This document shows positions 7,769 through 15,665 of a DNA stretch of 36,479 nucleotides, piece by piece. The notes beneath the pieces are model-generated. The model did no database searches, was not told where the DNA came from, and saw only the letters and a program-made list of their open reading frames with translations. Each line of letters opens with the position of its first letter. Position 1 is the first letter of the stretch. The stretch comes from an uncultured Anaerotignum sp. (lineage in GTDB: Bacteria; Bacillota; Clostridia; Lachnospirales; Anaerotignaceae), in the NCBI RefSeq assembly GCF_934277605.1, contig NZ_CAKQVD010000016.1, positions 1-36,479 of the forward strand, in the 5' to 3' direction. The translations under genes and the position numbers were made by a program.

Positions 7769-7866
7769 GTATTTTTCCTTTACGAAGAAAACTTTTTTCC
7801 AATCCGTGTTTTTCCTATAAAATCAACGGCTTAACGGCTGTCTGTTTTTCTAAGAAGGACATATTT

Positions 7867-8472
7867 TTATTTCTTTTCCTTCCAAAGTGCAGGATAATTC
7901 ATGCAGTCATACGTCCGCCTTTCTCCCGAAACCCAGACCGCACTGTAATGTCCCTGCTTGGAATTGAATCGCCAAAATGCCTGCGGGCCTGCGCCTGTCA
8001 AATGGCAGTGCATCGCACTCAATGCCCCGTTATGTGATACGATTAAAACGTGCTTGCCCTTGTTTCCCTTGATAATCTGCTCCAAGCCCATTGTCACACG
8101 GTTATAAAACTCCATGAAGGCTTCCCCGTTTGGCATCCGCCTATCCACCCAATCGGTCAGCCAGCCGTTCCATTCTGCCAAATCCGCCTCGGACATTTCC
8201 TCCCAAGTGCGATTTTCCCAATCTCCGTAATAAAGCTCTCGAATTTCGGGAACCGCATGAATTTCTCTGCCATCTGCAATAATCTGCGCCGTGTGATAGG
8301 CACGCTTTAAATCACTGGAATAAATTGCATCAATATGTATTGTTTGAAATGCCTCCCTCAGTTCCTCTGCCTGCATAACGCCCTTTTCATTGATATCCGC
8401 ATCATACCAGCCATAGAACATATTTTTGGCATTCATATCTGTTTCGCCATGGCGCACAAAATAAAGCTTCAT
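7867..8472 (-). CDS. Histidine phosphatase family protein
   Basis: A 201-aa member of the phosphoglycerate mutase-like acid phosphatases. It has the catalytic FVRHGET motif (R7-H8-G9), YSSDLKRAYHTAQI, the acid region EIRELYYGDWENRTW and the second catalytic His in VSHNGAL. The pattern resembles CobC/alpha-ribazole phosphatase and GpmB-like proteins. There are no cobalamin genes nearby, so the substrate is open. AGGAGG lies 7 bases before the ATG. It is apparently monocistronic, with the DUF1540 gene's terminator upstream. A second member of the family is at 21979-22626. Confidence 0.9.
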   Translation of the reverse strand: MKLYFVRHGETDMNAKNMFYGWYDADINEKGVMQAEELREAFQTIHIDAIYSSDLKRAYHTAQIIADGREIHAVPEIRELYYGDWENRTWEEMSEADLAEWNGWLTDWVDRRMPNGEAFMEFYNRVTMGLEQIIKGNKGKHVLIVSHNGALSAMHCHLTGAGPQAFWRFNSKQGHYSAVWVSGERRTYDCMNYPALWKEKK

Positions 8473-8525
8473 GCTCCCACCTCCTGCTTTCCATTGTACG
8501 ATAAAACACCACCAAAGTGCAACAG

Positions 8526-8560
8526 AAAAAGCGGATATCCCGATTTCTCAAGATATCCGC
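8526..8560 (-). terminator. Terminator of the DUF1540 gene
   Basis: Minus-strand RNA: a perfect 9-bp stem (GCGGATATC, 8560-8552, with 8539-8531), a 12-base loop and UUUUU at 8530-8526. It starts 8 bases after the DUF1540 stop codon. Confidence 0.85.
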
Positions 8561-8567
8561 CTCCCCC

Positions 8568-8729
8568 TTATCTTACCATAAAGGACTTACAGTCTGTGCA
8601 CTGATCCTGCGTAGGATTCATTTCATGTGTGCCCACCTGAATTGATTCCAGTGTACAATAGTTCTTTGTGTCGTGATGATGTCTACACTGCTCGACCGTA
8701 CATCTAATGCACTCATTACACTTTTCCAT
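8568..8729 (-). CDS. DUF1540 small Cys-rich protein
   Basis: A 53-aa protein encoded with GAGGAGGG 8 bases before the ATG. Residues 4-15 carry C-x2-C-x2-C-x4-C (CNECIRC ... QC), followed by HHH, YC and the family hallmark IQVGTHEMNPTQDQCTDC near the end, with seven Cys in all. This is the layout of DUF1540 domains, common in Clostridia and thought to bind a metal. Its function is unknown. It stands alone before a strong terminator. Confidence 0.88.
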   Translation of the reverse strand: MEKCNECIRCTVEQCRHHHDTKNYCTLESIQVGTHEMNPTQDQCTDCKSFMVR

Positions 8730-8838
8730 TTAAAATCCCTCCTCAAATTTGGTACAACCCTATTATGTACTGTTTTTGAAAAATCATAACCGAAGATTTT
8801 TGTTTTCAAAATTTTTCAGAGATTGCCGCCTCTTTCTC

Positions 8839-8867
8839 TTGGCACAATAGCGATTTTAGGATAAACT
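8839..8867 (+). promoter_or_regulatory. Candidate promoter of the small RHH-like gene
   Basis: TTGGCA (8839-8844), a 17-base spacer and TAAACT (8862-8867), about 46 bases before the ATG at 8914. The -10 box is weak (4 of 6). Confidence 0.45.
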
Positions 8868-8913
8868 ATAAAAAACAAATGCGTTTCCAAGCAAAAAGAA
8901 CAGGAGGATTTGC

Positions 8914-9123
8914 ATGACAGAAAAGAAACCCAAGAAGCCGACCGCAAAAAAGCCGACAAGCAAAAAGCTTTCCGTTACCTTAGATGCGGAAACCTATGCA
9001 CTGTTGGAGGAATATATTACGGAATTCGGTTTTACAAAGGACGGCTTTGTCAAAAAAGCCATTTTAGAAAAAATCAGCCGTGACAGAATCAGCGGCATGA
9101 TTGATGATATGATTCAATTTTAA
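8914..9123 (+). CDS. Small ribbon-helix-helix-like protein
   Basis: A 69-aa protein with a Lys/Pro-rich basic tail (residues 1-18) and a segment that looks like a ribbon-helix-helix fold: a strand KLSVTLD, helix AETYALLEEYITEFG and helix TKDGFVKKAILEKISRD. Such proteins bind DNA as dimers, often autorepressing, but none of its targets is evident and no toxin gene is adjacent. AGGAGG sits 6 bases before the ATG, and a strong terminator follows at once. It is a real gene; the family call is moderate. Confidence 0.75.
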   Translation: MTEKKPKKPTAKKPTSKKLSVTLDAETYALLEEYITEFGFTKDGFVKKAILEKISRDRISGMIDDMIQF

Positions 9124-9169
9124 AAATCCCCCCTGCTACAAGCAAGCCGCCTGTTGCGTGGGGGATTTT
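9122..9169. terminator. Bidirectional terminator between the RHH-like gene and cyuA/cdsB
   Basis: AAAATCCCCC (9123-9132) pairs with GGGGGATTTT (9160-9169), with a small inner GCAA/TTGC stem. T-rich sequence follows on both strands. It serves the plus-strand small gene and the minus-strand desulfidase. Confidence 0.8.
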
Positions 9170-9195
9170 CGATTTTCTTCCTTTTTGTTATATGC

Positions 9196-10476
9196 TTATT
9201 TCTTTGTCTGCATGATTTCGATTACCTTCATATCCAAATCGCACAAAGCCTCATGGCTCAGCTTTGCCAGATTCTTTGCGGTATCCTCTGCACTTGTGCT
9301 GTTAATGCCATCGGAAACACCAATCATGCTTCCATCCATTGCATACATCGCCGCATAAACAGCCTCCCCTGCACACGCCGCAACCTTAACTGCACAGCCG
9401 CCCTTTGCACCGTCACAGAAAATGCCTGCCACAGAGCCCATCATGTTCTGCACCGCACCGTTTACCTGCTCCAAGCTGCCGCCCATCATATAAGTCATGC
9501 CTGCCGCAGAGCCTGTCCCCGCAACCATCGCACCGCAAACGGGGCTTAAACGGCCAACGTGCTTTTTCATATACATAATCATCAACATTCCCATAAATTC
9601 CGCTCTCAACAGCTTTTCCTCGGGAATATTCATTCTATCCGCAAAAACAGCCATCGGCAAGGTTGTGGAAATGCCCTGATTGCCACTGCCGCAGAAGGTC
9701 ATAACAGAGCCGTTGCCGCCGCTCATGCGGAAATCTGCCGCCGCCGCAGGCCAGCTTCTGACTGCCGATACAACATCTCCCCCCAGTAAGCCTTTTCTAA
9801 CCAAATTCTGCACCGTAGGGCCAACGCCAAAGGCATATTTTTTCTCCATGCCCTTTTTCGCAATTTCCATGTTGATGTCAATTGCCTCTTTGATGAACTG
9901 CAAATCTGCAACATCCACTTCGTTTGCCCACTGATAAAATTCTGCAAAGGTATGCTTTGTCACATCAAAGCCGCCCTTTTCTTCTGTTTCCACTGTGTCC
10001 TGCTTTCTATTATCAACCAAAACTGTGCCGTTCTTTTCGCAGAACACCAGATTATCATGTTCATCCTCTGTGATGGTGTGTGCTGTGTTTGTCCCATCCG
10101 AAGCCGTACATTCAATATAGAACTGGCTACTCTTCAAAACCTTTACCTGTGCAAAGCCTTCTGCCACCAGCTTTTTCGCCTTTTCGACATGCTGCGGCTG
10201 AATATCTGCGCAAATCTCCATGGTGTTGCCGGGCTTGCTCAACAGCATACCCAAAACACAAGCCAATTCAATGCCATAGGTTCCCGCATTGGGAATCTGC
10301 ACACTATACGCATTTTTGAAAATATTGGAGCTGATTACCATTTCCAGCTTTTGTGCAGGCTGCTCCAGATGCTCACACGTTCTGGAAACCGCCAAGGCAA
10401 GCGCAACAGGCTCCGTGCAGCCCATGCTCGGTTTCATTTCAGCTTTTATTGCATTGATTACCAAATTCATATCCAT
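9196..10476 (-). CDS. cdsB: L-cysteine desulfidase, [4Fe-4S] (CdsB/CyuA/YhaM family)
   Basis: Breaks L-cysteine into pyruvate, ammonia and sulfide in the cytoplasm. The 426-aa product has an N-terminal MGCTEP with C20, the proposed catalytic Cys of the family, and C314, C354 and C361 in SPVCGAMVAG and FCDGAKGGCAVKV. Their spacing fits the three cluster ligands of the archaeal enzyme. FCGSGNQGI (261-269) is also typical. The start is set at the ATG at 10476 with AGGAGG 7 bases upstream; an in-frame extension of 8 codons lacks a site. It is preceded by a consensus sigma-54 promoter and the gene of a sigma-54 activator. In Clostridioides difficile a sigma-54 activator controls cdsB, supporting the pairing. 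Confidence 0.93.
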   Translation of the reverse strand: MDMNLVINAIKAEMKPSMGCTEPVALALAVSRTCEHLEQPAQKLEMVISSNIFKNAYSVQIPNAGTYGIELACVLGMLLSKPGNTMEICADIQPQHVEKAKKLVAEGFAQVKVLKSSQFYIECTASDGTNTAHTITEDEHDNLVFCEKNGTVLVDNRKQDTVETEEKGGFDVTKHTFAEFYQWANEVDVADLQFIKEAIDINMEIAKKGMEKKYAFGVGPTVQNLVRKGLLGGDVVSAVRSWPAAAADFRMSGGNGSVMTFCGSGNQGISTTLPMAVFADRMNIPEEKLLRAEFMGMLMIMYMKKHVGRLSPVCGAMVAGTGSAAGMTYMMGGSLEQVNGAVQNMMGSVAGIFCDGAKGGCAVKVAACAGEAVYAAMYAMDGSMIGVSDGINSTSAEDTAKNLAKLSHEALCDLDMKVIEIMQTKK

Positions 10477-10540
10477 AGTTCTTCCTCCTATATCTTCCAA
10501 TCTTTTTTGTCTTTTTTATTTCCTTCCGTCTAAGATATAG

Positions 10541-10556
10541 AGCAAGAATCGTGCCA
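10541..10556 (-). promoter_or_regulatory. Sigma-54 (-24/-12) promoter of cdsB
   Basis: Minus strand: TGGCAC (10556-10551), GATTC, then TTGCT (10545-10541), a full match to the RpoN consensus. The start of transcription would be near 10530, giving a leader of about 54 bases. No sigma-A promoter is visible here, so expression should depend on RpoN and an activator. Confidence 0.9.
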
Positions 10557-10586
10557 AAAAGAAAACCGCCTATTTCGGCGGTTTTT
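10557..10586 (-). terminator. Terminator of the sigma-54 activator gene
   Basis: A perfect 9-bp stem AAAACCGCC (10562-10570) with 10577-10585 and a 6-base loop, followed on the minus strand by a T-rich run that merges into the -24 box. It insulates cdsB from the activator gene upstream. Confidence 0.8.
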
Positions 10587-10597
10587 CGACTCATTCT

Positions 10598-10613
10598 TTC
10601 TCATTTATGAGAA
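10598..10613. promoter_or_regulatory. Perfect palindrome upstream of the cdsB promoter (candidate activator site)
   Basis: TTCTCATTTATGAGAA has 7-base perfect arms and a 2-base centre. Its centre is about 75 bases upstream of the predicted cdsB start, suitable for a sigma-54 enhancer site. A 15-base core (10597-10611) recurs at 27450-27464. Confidence 0.65.
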
Positions 10614-10746
10614 ACAAGAATCATTTTATCTCATTTTTTCTTTATTCTGTACGCAAAGAGCGTACAAGAGTTTTCTTCTGTCTGCCATGCAACAGAATTT
10701 TTCCTATTTTTTAGGCAAAAAACAGACTTTTTTCTGTTTGAAAATA

Positions 10747-10783
10747 ATTCTCATTTCTGATAACTATTCTCATTTTTAAGAAT
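10747..10783. promoter_or_regulatory. Two degenerate copies of the palindrome (candidate distal activator sites)
   Basis: ATTCTCATTTCTGATAA (10747-10763) and ATTCTCATTTTTAAGAAT (10766-10783) share the TTCTCATTT half-site and imperfect second halves. They lie 19 bases apart, about two helical turns, roughly 220-245 bases upstream of the cdsB start, and run up to the stop codon of the activator gene. Confidence 0.55.
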
Positions 10784-12207
10784 TATAATAAATCATATTT
10801 TTTCAGCTTACGATACAAGGTCGCACGGCTGATTTTCAGATTTTCCGCCAGTTGATTTTTTTCCTCCAGCGTGGTACCCTTCTTTACCATGCTGCTCAAA
10901 ACACGCTTTTCATAGTCCTCCAGAATTTCATCCAAAGACCAATCCTCGAAGCCCTTTCCGGAGCGCATAACGATATGGTCGGGCAAATCGGAAAGCTGAA
11001 TGATTCTTCCCTCCGCAATATTTTCCAGATATTCAATGATATTCTTCATTTCACGCACATTGCCGGGCCAATCATAGCTTGTCAAGGTTTGCAGTGCCTC
11101 TGGGGAAAGCCCAATCATGTTTTTGCTCAGCTTTTGATTATAGTAGGCAATATAATAATCAATGAGTGCAGGCAAATCCTCCTTTCGCTTACGCAGGGGC
11201 GGCAGTTCAATAGGAATAATATTCAGACGATAATAAAGGTCCTCTCGGAAGGTGCCCTCCTCCACCATCTGCTCTATATTTTTATTCGTTGCACAAATCA
11301 CACGAATATCAATCGGAATCGGCTTTGTGCCGCCAATACGTTCCACCACCTTTTCCTGCAGCACACGCAGCAACTTTGTCTGCACAGGCAGAGGCATATC
11401 CCCGATTTCATCCAAAAAAATCGTACTGCCGTGTGCCAATTCAAACTTCCCGATAGAGCCATGCTTTTTCGCCCCCGTAAAAGCACCCTCCTCATAGCCG
11501 AACAATTCACTTTCCACCAAATTTTCAGGAATGGCCGCACAGTTAATCGAAATCATCAGCTTATCCCGCCGGTCGCTCAATGCGTGTATCATTTTCGCCA
11601 TAATTTCTTTGCCTGTGCCGCTTTCCCCGCGCAAAAAGACGGTTGAATTGGATTTTGCAACCTTCTTACCAATCCGAATGGCCTCCTTCATTTTGGGGCT
11701 GTCTCCGACAAAGGACCATTCCTTTTCCGCATCATGTATCACCTTGAGCTGCTGCTCCAAATGCTCCTTTGCCTCATCCGTATATAGCTTGCTTTCCAAT
11801 AAAACGGACATATATTTCAAAAATTCCGCCATCTGCCCCCTGTTTGCCAACAGCTTTTCCCGTTCCTCCTCACTAAAGGCAATGATGGAGATGATGCCAA
11901 CCACAGCCCCCTCCTTGAAAATGGGATAGGCAACATTCGCCAACTCCTTACAGGTTTTCCGCTTTTCGCAAACCTTGCAGTTTTCATCCAGAAGAATATC
12001 CGTAATGCTGCCGCTTTCGCCGGAGGTTAAAATATGATTGAAAAAATTGGCATGTGTTACAGTCTCGCCGATTTCATCCGCATAAACGCCTGTGCCTGCC
12101 ACACGGACCAATTCATTATCCACCACCGTAACATCCGCCTCCAAAATGGATGCAATCGCCTTAACATAGGCCTGTATAAAGGATTGAATCTTCGTCAAAG
12201 CAGTCAT
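10783..12207 (-). CDS. Sigma-54-dependent activator, CdsR-like
   Basis: A 474-aa bacterial enhancer-binding protein. Residues 1-160 form a sensor region with C77-x2-C80-x5-C86 (NCKVCEKRKTCKE) before a GAF-like core (AYPIFKEGAVVGIISIIA). The AAA+ domain has the Walker A GESGTGKE (194-201), the sigma-54 contact loop GAFTGA (241-246), Walker B FLDEIGDM (264-271) and the arginine-finger region FREDLYYRLN. A Fis-type HTH closes the protein (LAENLKISRATLYRKLKKYDLL, 453-474). AGGAG lies 7 bases before the ATG. Its gene is next to cdsB and its sigma-54 promoter, so it probably activates cdsB, perhaps in response to cysteine or sulfide. That ligand is inference. Confidence 0.93.
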   Translation of the reverse strand: MTALTKIQSFIQAYVKAIASILEADVTVVDNELVRVAGTGVYADEIGETVTHANFFNHILTSGESGSITDILLDENCKVCEKRKTCKELANVAYPIFKEGAVVGIISIIAFSEEEREKLLANRGQMAEFLKYMSVLLESKLYTDEAKEHLEQQLKVIHDAEKEWSFVGDSPKMKEAIRIGKKVAKSNSTVFLRGESGTGKEIMAKMIHALSDRRDKLMISINCAAIPENLVESELFGYEEGAFTGAKKHGSIGKFELAHGSTIFLDEIGDMPLPVQTKLLRVLQEKVVERIGGTKPIPIDIRVICATNKNIEQMVEEGTFREDLYYRLNIIPIELPPLRKRKEDLPALIDYYIAYYNQKLSKNMIGLSPEALQTLTSYDWPGNVREMKNIIEYLENIAEGRIIQLSDLPDHIVMRSGKGFEDWSLDEILEDYEKRVLSSMVKKGTTLEEKNQLAENLKISRATLYRKLKKYDLL

Positions 12208-12222
12208 ATTGTCTCTCCTTTC

Positions 12223-12252
12223 AAAAAAGCCTTAGACCCTGCGGTCTAAGGC
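12223..12252 (-). terminator. Terminator between the Na/Pi transporter and the activator gene
   Basis: A perfect 10-bp stem (GCCTTAGACC, 12229-12238, with 12243-12252) and a 4-base loop, then a run of six U at 12228-12223 on the minus strand. Only 15 bases separate the U run from the activator ATG, so the activator's own transcript may pass through it. Confidence 0.88.
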
Positions 12253-12255
12253 TCT

Positions 12256-12283
12256 ATTTCATTTGATGCAATCATTCAGTCAA
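12256..12283 (-). promoter_or_regulatory. Possible promoter of the sigma-54 activator gene
   Basis: Minus strand: TTGACT (12283-12278), a 16-base spacer and TGAAAT (12261-12256), overlapping the last codons of the Na/Pi transporter gene. The predicted start lies inside the terminator stem. The -10 box is poor, so this is weak. Confidence 0.3.
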
Positions 12284-13954
12284 AATTTTTTCTTCATGGA
12301 AGTTCTTTTCCGCTCTATGCTCATTCAAAACAACCTGTGCAATATTCATCGCATGGTCGGAAACACGCTCCAGATTCCCCAGAAGGTCGATAAAATGAAT
12401 CCCCGCATTGACACTACATTCCGCATTGGACAGACGCTCGATATGGCCCGCACGCAGCTTCTTTTCCATTGTGTCAACCTGATCCTCCAAGAAAGAGGTT
12501 TTCACTGCATAGGTAATATCATCCAATTCCAGTGCCTTAATCGCATTATCATAGCCGCTCAGCGTTGCTGTGGACATTTCATGCAGCTCGCCCAAGGCCG
12601 TTTCGGAGAAGGAAATCCCCTCCTGTTTCATTTCTTCCGCCAATTCCACGATATTTTCCGCATGGTCGCCCACACGCTCCATGTCGCTGACTGTGTTGAG
12701 CAGGGAGGTTACCATTTCATTATCCTTATCGCTCAAATGCAGCATACACAAATCAATCAGATACTTGGAAATATTATCACAAAGCTTATCAATGACAAAC
12801 TCTCTGCGCTTTACCTCTGCCATCTTTTCTTCGTCATGGTTGGAAAGCGTCTCCAACGCCAAGGAAAGATTTTCTCTTGCAATACGTCCCAGACGTACCG
12901 TTTCCAGCTTTGCACCTTCTACCGCAACAGAGGGTGTAGACATCATACGCTTGTCCAAATGCACCAAATCTGCCTCGTCGCTTCTGGTTTCCACTGCACT
13001 GAGGCCGTTTACCTTCATGGCAAACTTGATGATATAGCTGCTGAAGGGCATCAAAATCAGTGTCGTACCAACATTGAAAACGGTATGGATGAAGGAAATC
13101 TGTGTCATTGTGATAATGCCCTCACCATAAGAAGGATTCAGTCTTGCAAACAAAATCATAGCAAGGATACTGAAAATCGCCGTACCTATGATATTAAAGG
13201 TTAAGTGCATGGTACCAACGCATTTTGCATTTTTATTCGCACCGACAGAGCTTAAAATTGCTGTTACACAGGTACCGATATTCTGCCCCATGATGATGAA
13301 TACAGCCGCATTTGTGGGAACCAGGCCCGCAGATGCCAAGGAAAGCAAAATACCCTGCGAAGCAGAGGAGCTTTGGATGATTGCCGTAACAGCGGCACCG
13401 ACCAAAATACCCAAAAACGGATTGGAGCCCATGGAAATAAAGGCTGTTTTAAACACCTCGGATTCTCTCAAGGGGTACACCGAATCAGACATTGTATTCA
13501 TGCCGATAAAAAGAATACCAAAGCCAAGGATAATGCCTGCAACATCCTTGCTGTGCTGCTTCTTGCCAACCAAGGTGATAATCACACCGAGCATGACTGC
13601 GATAGGTGCCAAGGTCGCAGGGCTAAACATCTTTGCCCATTCGCCTGCGGAAACCAACCAGCCTGTGATTGTAGTACCGATATTCGCCCCCATAATAACA
13701 CTGATTGCCTGTGTCAGATTCATCAGCCCTGCATTTACAAAGCCGACCACCATTACCGTTGTGGCAGAGGAGCTTTGGATAATGGCTGTAACCAATGCAC
13801 CCAAGGCAATGCCCATCAGCTTATTCTGCGTCAGCACCTCCAGAATCTTCTTCATTTTAGAACCGGCAGCGTGCTGCAAGCCATCCGCCATAATGTTCAT
13901 ACCATAAATGAACATTGCCAGACCACCAATAAAGGGAATTATAATAGAACTCAT
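12272..13954 (-). CDS. Na/Pi cotransporter family protein with PhoU domain
   Basis: A 560-aa inner-membrane protein of the NptA/YjbB type that moves phosphate with sodium. Two inverted repeats of the transporter domain carry QSSSAT (60-65) and QSSSAS (194-199), in a run of about eight hydrophobic segments (residues 1-330). A cytoplasmic PhoU-like helical domain follows (about 345-545, with NTVSDMERVGDHAENIVE and LLGNLERVSDHAMNIAQ). GGAGG lies 6 bases before the ATG. It has its own candidate promoter (13977-14006) and terminator (12223-12252). No pst or pho genes are near. Confidence 0.93.
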   Translation of the reverse strand: MSSIIIPFIGGLAMFIYGMNIMADGLQHAAGSKMKKILEVLTQNKLMGIALGALVTAIIQSSSATTVMVVGFVNAGLMNLTQAISVIMGANIGTTITGWLVSAGEWAKMFSPATLAPIAVMLGVIITLVGKKQHSKDVAGIILGFGILFIGMNTMSDSVYPLRESEVFKTAFISMGSNPFLGILVGAAVTAIIQSSSASQGILLSLASAGLVPTNAAVFIIMGQNIGTCVTAILSSVGANKNAKCVGTMHLTFNIIGTAIFSILAMILFARLNPSYGEGIITMTQISFIHTVFNVGTTLILMPFSSYIIKFAMKVNGLSAVETRSDEADLVHLDKRMMSTPSVAVEGAKLETVRLGRIARENLSLALETLSNHDEEKMAEVKRREFVIDKLCDNISKYLIDLCMLHLSDKDNEMVTSLLNTVSDMERVGDHAENIVELAEEMKQEGISFSETALGELHEMSTATLSGYDNAIKALELDDITYAVKTSFLEDQVDTMEKKLRAGHIERLSNAECSVNAGIHFIDLLGNLERVSDHAMNIAQVVLNEHRAEKNFHEEKILTE

Positions 13955-13976
13955 TTTTTCCTCCGTCTTTCATTCG

Positions 13977-14006
13977 ATTGTAAAATTTTCTCAAAAATAT
14001 TGTAAA
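13977..14006 (-). promoter_or_regulatory. Candidate promoter of the Na/Pi transporter
   Basis: Minus strand: TTTACA (14006-14001), an 18-base spacer and TACAAT (13982-13977). A GGAGG site and the ATG follow within about 25 bases. The rest of the 13955-14262 gap is AT-rich, and a 77-codon frame in it has no ribosome binding site or family match. Confidence 0.55.
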
Positions 14007-14220
14007 CTCTTTGTTTTACATCCTGAATAATGATATCATAAACAACCGACAGCCGCAACGAAAAATCATCGTTTTTTGGCAATTTCCACCGAATGAACAG
14101 AATTTTAACGATTTTCTTTCCTACCCTTGTCATTTCGCATGAGTTTTGTAAAATCTTTGTTAAATTCAATTTCACTTTTCCCAATGCTTTTCTTCTTTAT
14201 ACAAAAGAATCTGTATACAC

Positions 14221-14250
14221 AAAAAAGCCTCGGATAAATCTATCCGAGAC
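14221..14250 (-). terminator. Terminator of the amino acid ABC transporter operon
   Basis: Minus-strand RNA: a perfect 8-bp stem CTCGGATA (14248-14241 with 14236-14229), a 4-base loop, then GC and a run of six U ending at 14221. It lies 13 bases after the ATPase stop. Confidence 0.88.
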
Positions 14251-14262
14251 TTTCTTTTTTGC

Positions 14263-14991
14263 TTAAAGAACCTTATTCAAGAAATCCTGTGTTCTCTTGT
14301 TCTGTGGATTGCCGAACACATCCGCCGGCGTGCCCTCCTCCACAATATAACCGCCATCCATGAAGATAACACGGTCTGCAACCTCTCTGGCAAAGCCCAT
14401 TTCATGTGTTACCACAATCATTGTCATGCCATCCCTTGCAAGCTGCTTCATAACCTCCAAAACCTCGCCGACCATTTCGGGATCGAGTGCGGAGGTAGGT
14501 TCGTCAAACAGCATAATGTCGGGATTCATTGCCAAGGCTCGTGCAATGGCAACACGCTGCTGCTGTCCGCCGGAAAGATTGGGGGGATATTCCCCTGCCT
14601 TTTCCGCAAGGCCGACTGTTGCCAGCAGGCGTTCCGCCGTTTGCTTTGCCTCCGCCTTGGATAATTTTTTTCTATCCACGGGCGCAAGCATAATATTTTC
14701 CAAAACACTCAGATGAGGGAACAGATTAAACTGCTGAAATACCATGCCGATATTTTCTCTCACCTTATTGATATTGCATTTGGGATCTGTAATATCATTA
14801 TCGTCAACAATAACAGTACCTGCAGTCGTTTCTTCCAGACGATTCAGGCAACGCAGAAATGTAGACTTGCCGGAACCGGAAGGACCAATCAGACAAACGA
14901 CTTCCCCTTCCTTGACTTCCAGATCAATCCCCTTCAAAACCTCAAGGCTGCCAAAGCTTTTTTGCAATTTTTCTACTTTTACCTTAATCAT
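14263..14991 (-). CDS. Polar amino acid ABC transporter ATPase (GlnQ-like)
   Basis: A 242-aa ATPase energising import. It has Walker A GPSGSGKST (36-44), the Q loop VFQQFNLFPH, signature LSGGQQQRVAIARAL, Walker B IMLFDEPTSALDP and the switch His in VTHEMGFA. Family usage points to glutamine, glutamate, cystine or another polar amino acid. It overlaps the permease stop by 4 bases (ATGA), showing translational coupling, and ends the operon. Confidence 0.95.
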   Translation of the reverse strand: MIKVKVEKLQKSFGSLEVLKGIDLEVKEGEVVCLIGPSGSGKSTFLRCLNRLEETTAGTVIVDDNDITDPKCNINKVRENIGMVFQQFNLFPHLSVLENIMLAPVDRKKLSKAEAKQTAERLLATVGLAEKAGEYPPNLSGGQQQRVAIARALAMNPDIMLFDEPTSALDPEMVGEVLEVMKQLARDGMTMIVVTHEMGFAREVADRVIFMDGGYIVEEGTPADVFGNPQNKRTQDFLNKVL

Positions 14992-15644
14992 TTGTTTGAC
15001 AACCTCCTTTCAACCAGCTGGAATGCTTTTGTCAGCACGATTACAACAACATAATACATAACCGCAACAATCGCATAGGTCTGGAAACTCTGATAGTTGC
15101 TTGATACAATCAGCTGACCCTGACGCATCAGCTCACCGCAGCCGATAACGGAAAGGATAGAGGTATCCTTCAAAGTGATAATAAACTGGTTCAGCACGGA
15201 AGGAATCACGATACGGATTGCCTGCGGCAGGATGATTTTTCGCATCGCAACGCCATAAGGCAAGCCCAAGCTTCTCGCCGCTTCCATCTGTCCCTTGTTG
15301 ACTGCTGCAATACCGCTTCTGAAAATTTCGGAAAGGTATGCGCCGGCATTCAGGCAAAGAACCAGAATCGCTGCACTAAAGGATGTAATCCGGATATGTA
15401 ACGCACCTGCGATACCGAAATAGATGAAGAATGCCTGTACCATCAGGGGAGTCCCACGAATCAGGCTCAGATAAATACCCGAAATCCAGTTCAGAGGCTT
15501 CACCTTGGAAATGCTGAACAAGCACATCACCATACCGACAACCACAGCCAAAATCAATGAAAAGACTGTCATTTGCAGTGTAAGCTTCAGCCCTAATGTC
15601 AGCTGCGGCATACACTGTCCCACATACTCAAAAAAACTACTCAT
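14988..15644 (-). CDS. Polar amino acid ABC transporter permease
   Basis: A 218-aa membrane protein of the HisM/GlnP type with about five hydrophobic segments (residues 20-45, 60-80, 90-110 and others). The conserved cytoplasmic EAA loop reads GQMEAARSLGLPYGVAMRKIILPQA. AAGGAG lies 9 bases before the ATG. It probably works as a homodimer with the ATPase and lipoprotein of the same operon. Confidence 0.94.
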   Translation of the reverse strand: MSSFFEYVGQCMPQLTLGLKLTLQMTVFSLILAVVVGMVMCLFSISKVKPLNWISGIYLSLIRGTPLMVQAFFIYFGIAGALHIRITSFSAAILVLCLNAGAYLSEIFRSGIAAVNKGQMEAARSLGLPYGVAMRKIILPQAIRIVIPSVLNQFIITLKDTSILSVIGCGELMRQGQLIVSSNYQSFQTYAIVAVMYYVVVIVLTKAFQLVERRLSNK

Positions 15645-15665
15645 GAGGCACTACTCCTTAAGGAA

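Noticed and set aside
8840..8855. Possible sigma-54 promoter TGGCACAATAGCGATT before the small RHH-like gene
   Set aside because: The -24 half is perfect, but the GC expected 10 bases after GG is absent. It fits a sigma-A -35 (TTGGCA) better.
12263..13204. 313-codon plus-strand frame over the Na/Pi transporter
   Set aside because: Antisense frame within a well-supported gene; no start signal or family.
13951..14184. 77-codon minus-strand frame in the gap before the Na/Pi gene
   Set aside because: No ribosome binding site. It overlaps the candidate promoter and the start of the Na/Pi transporter gene.
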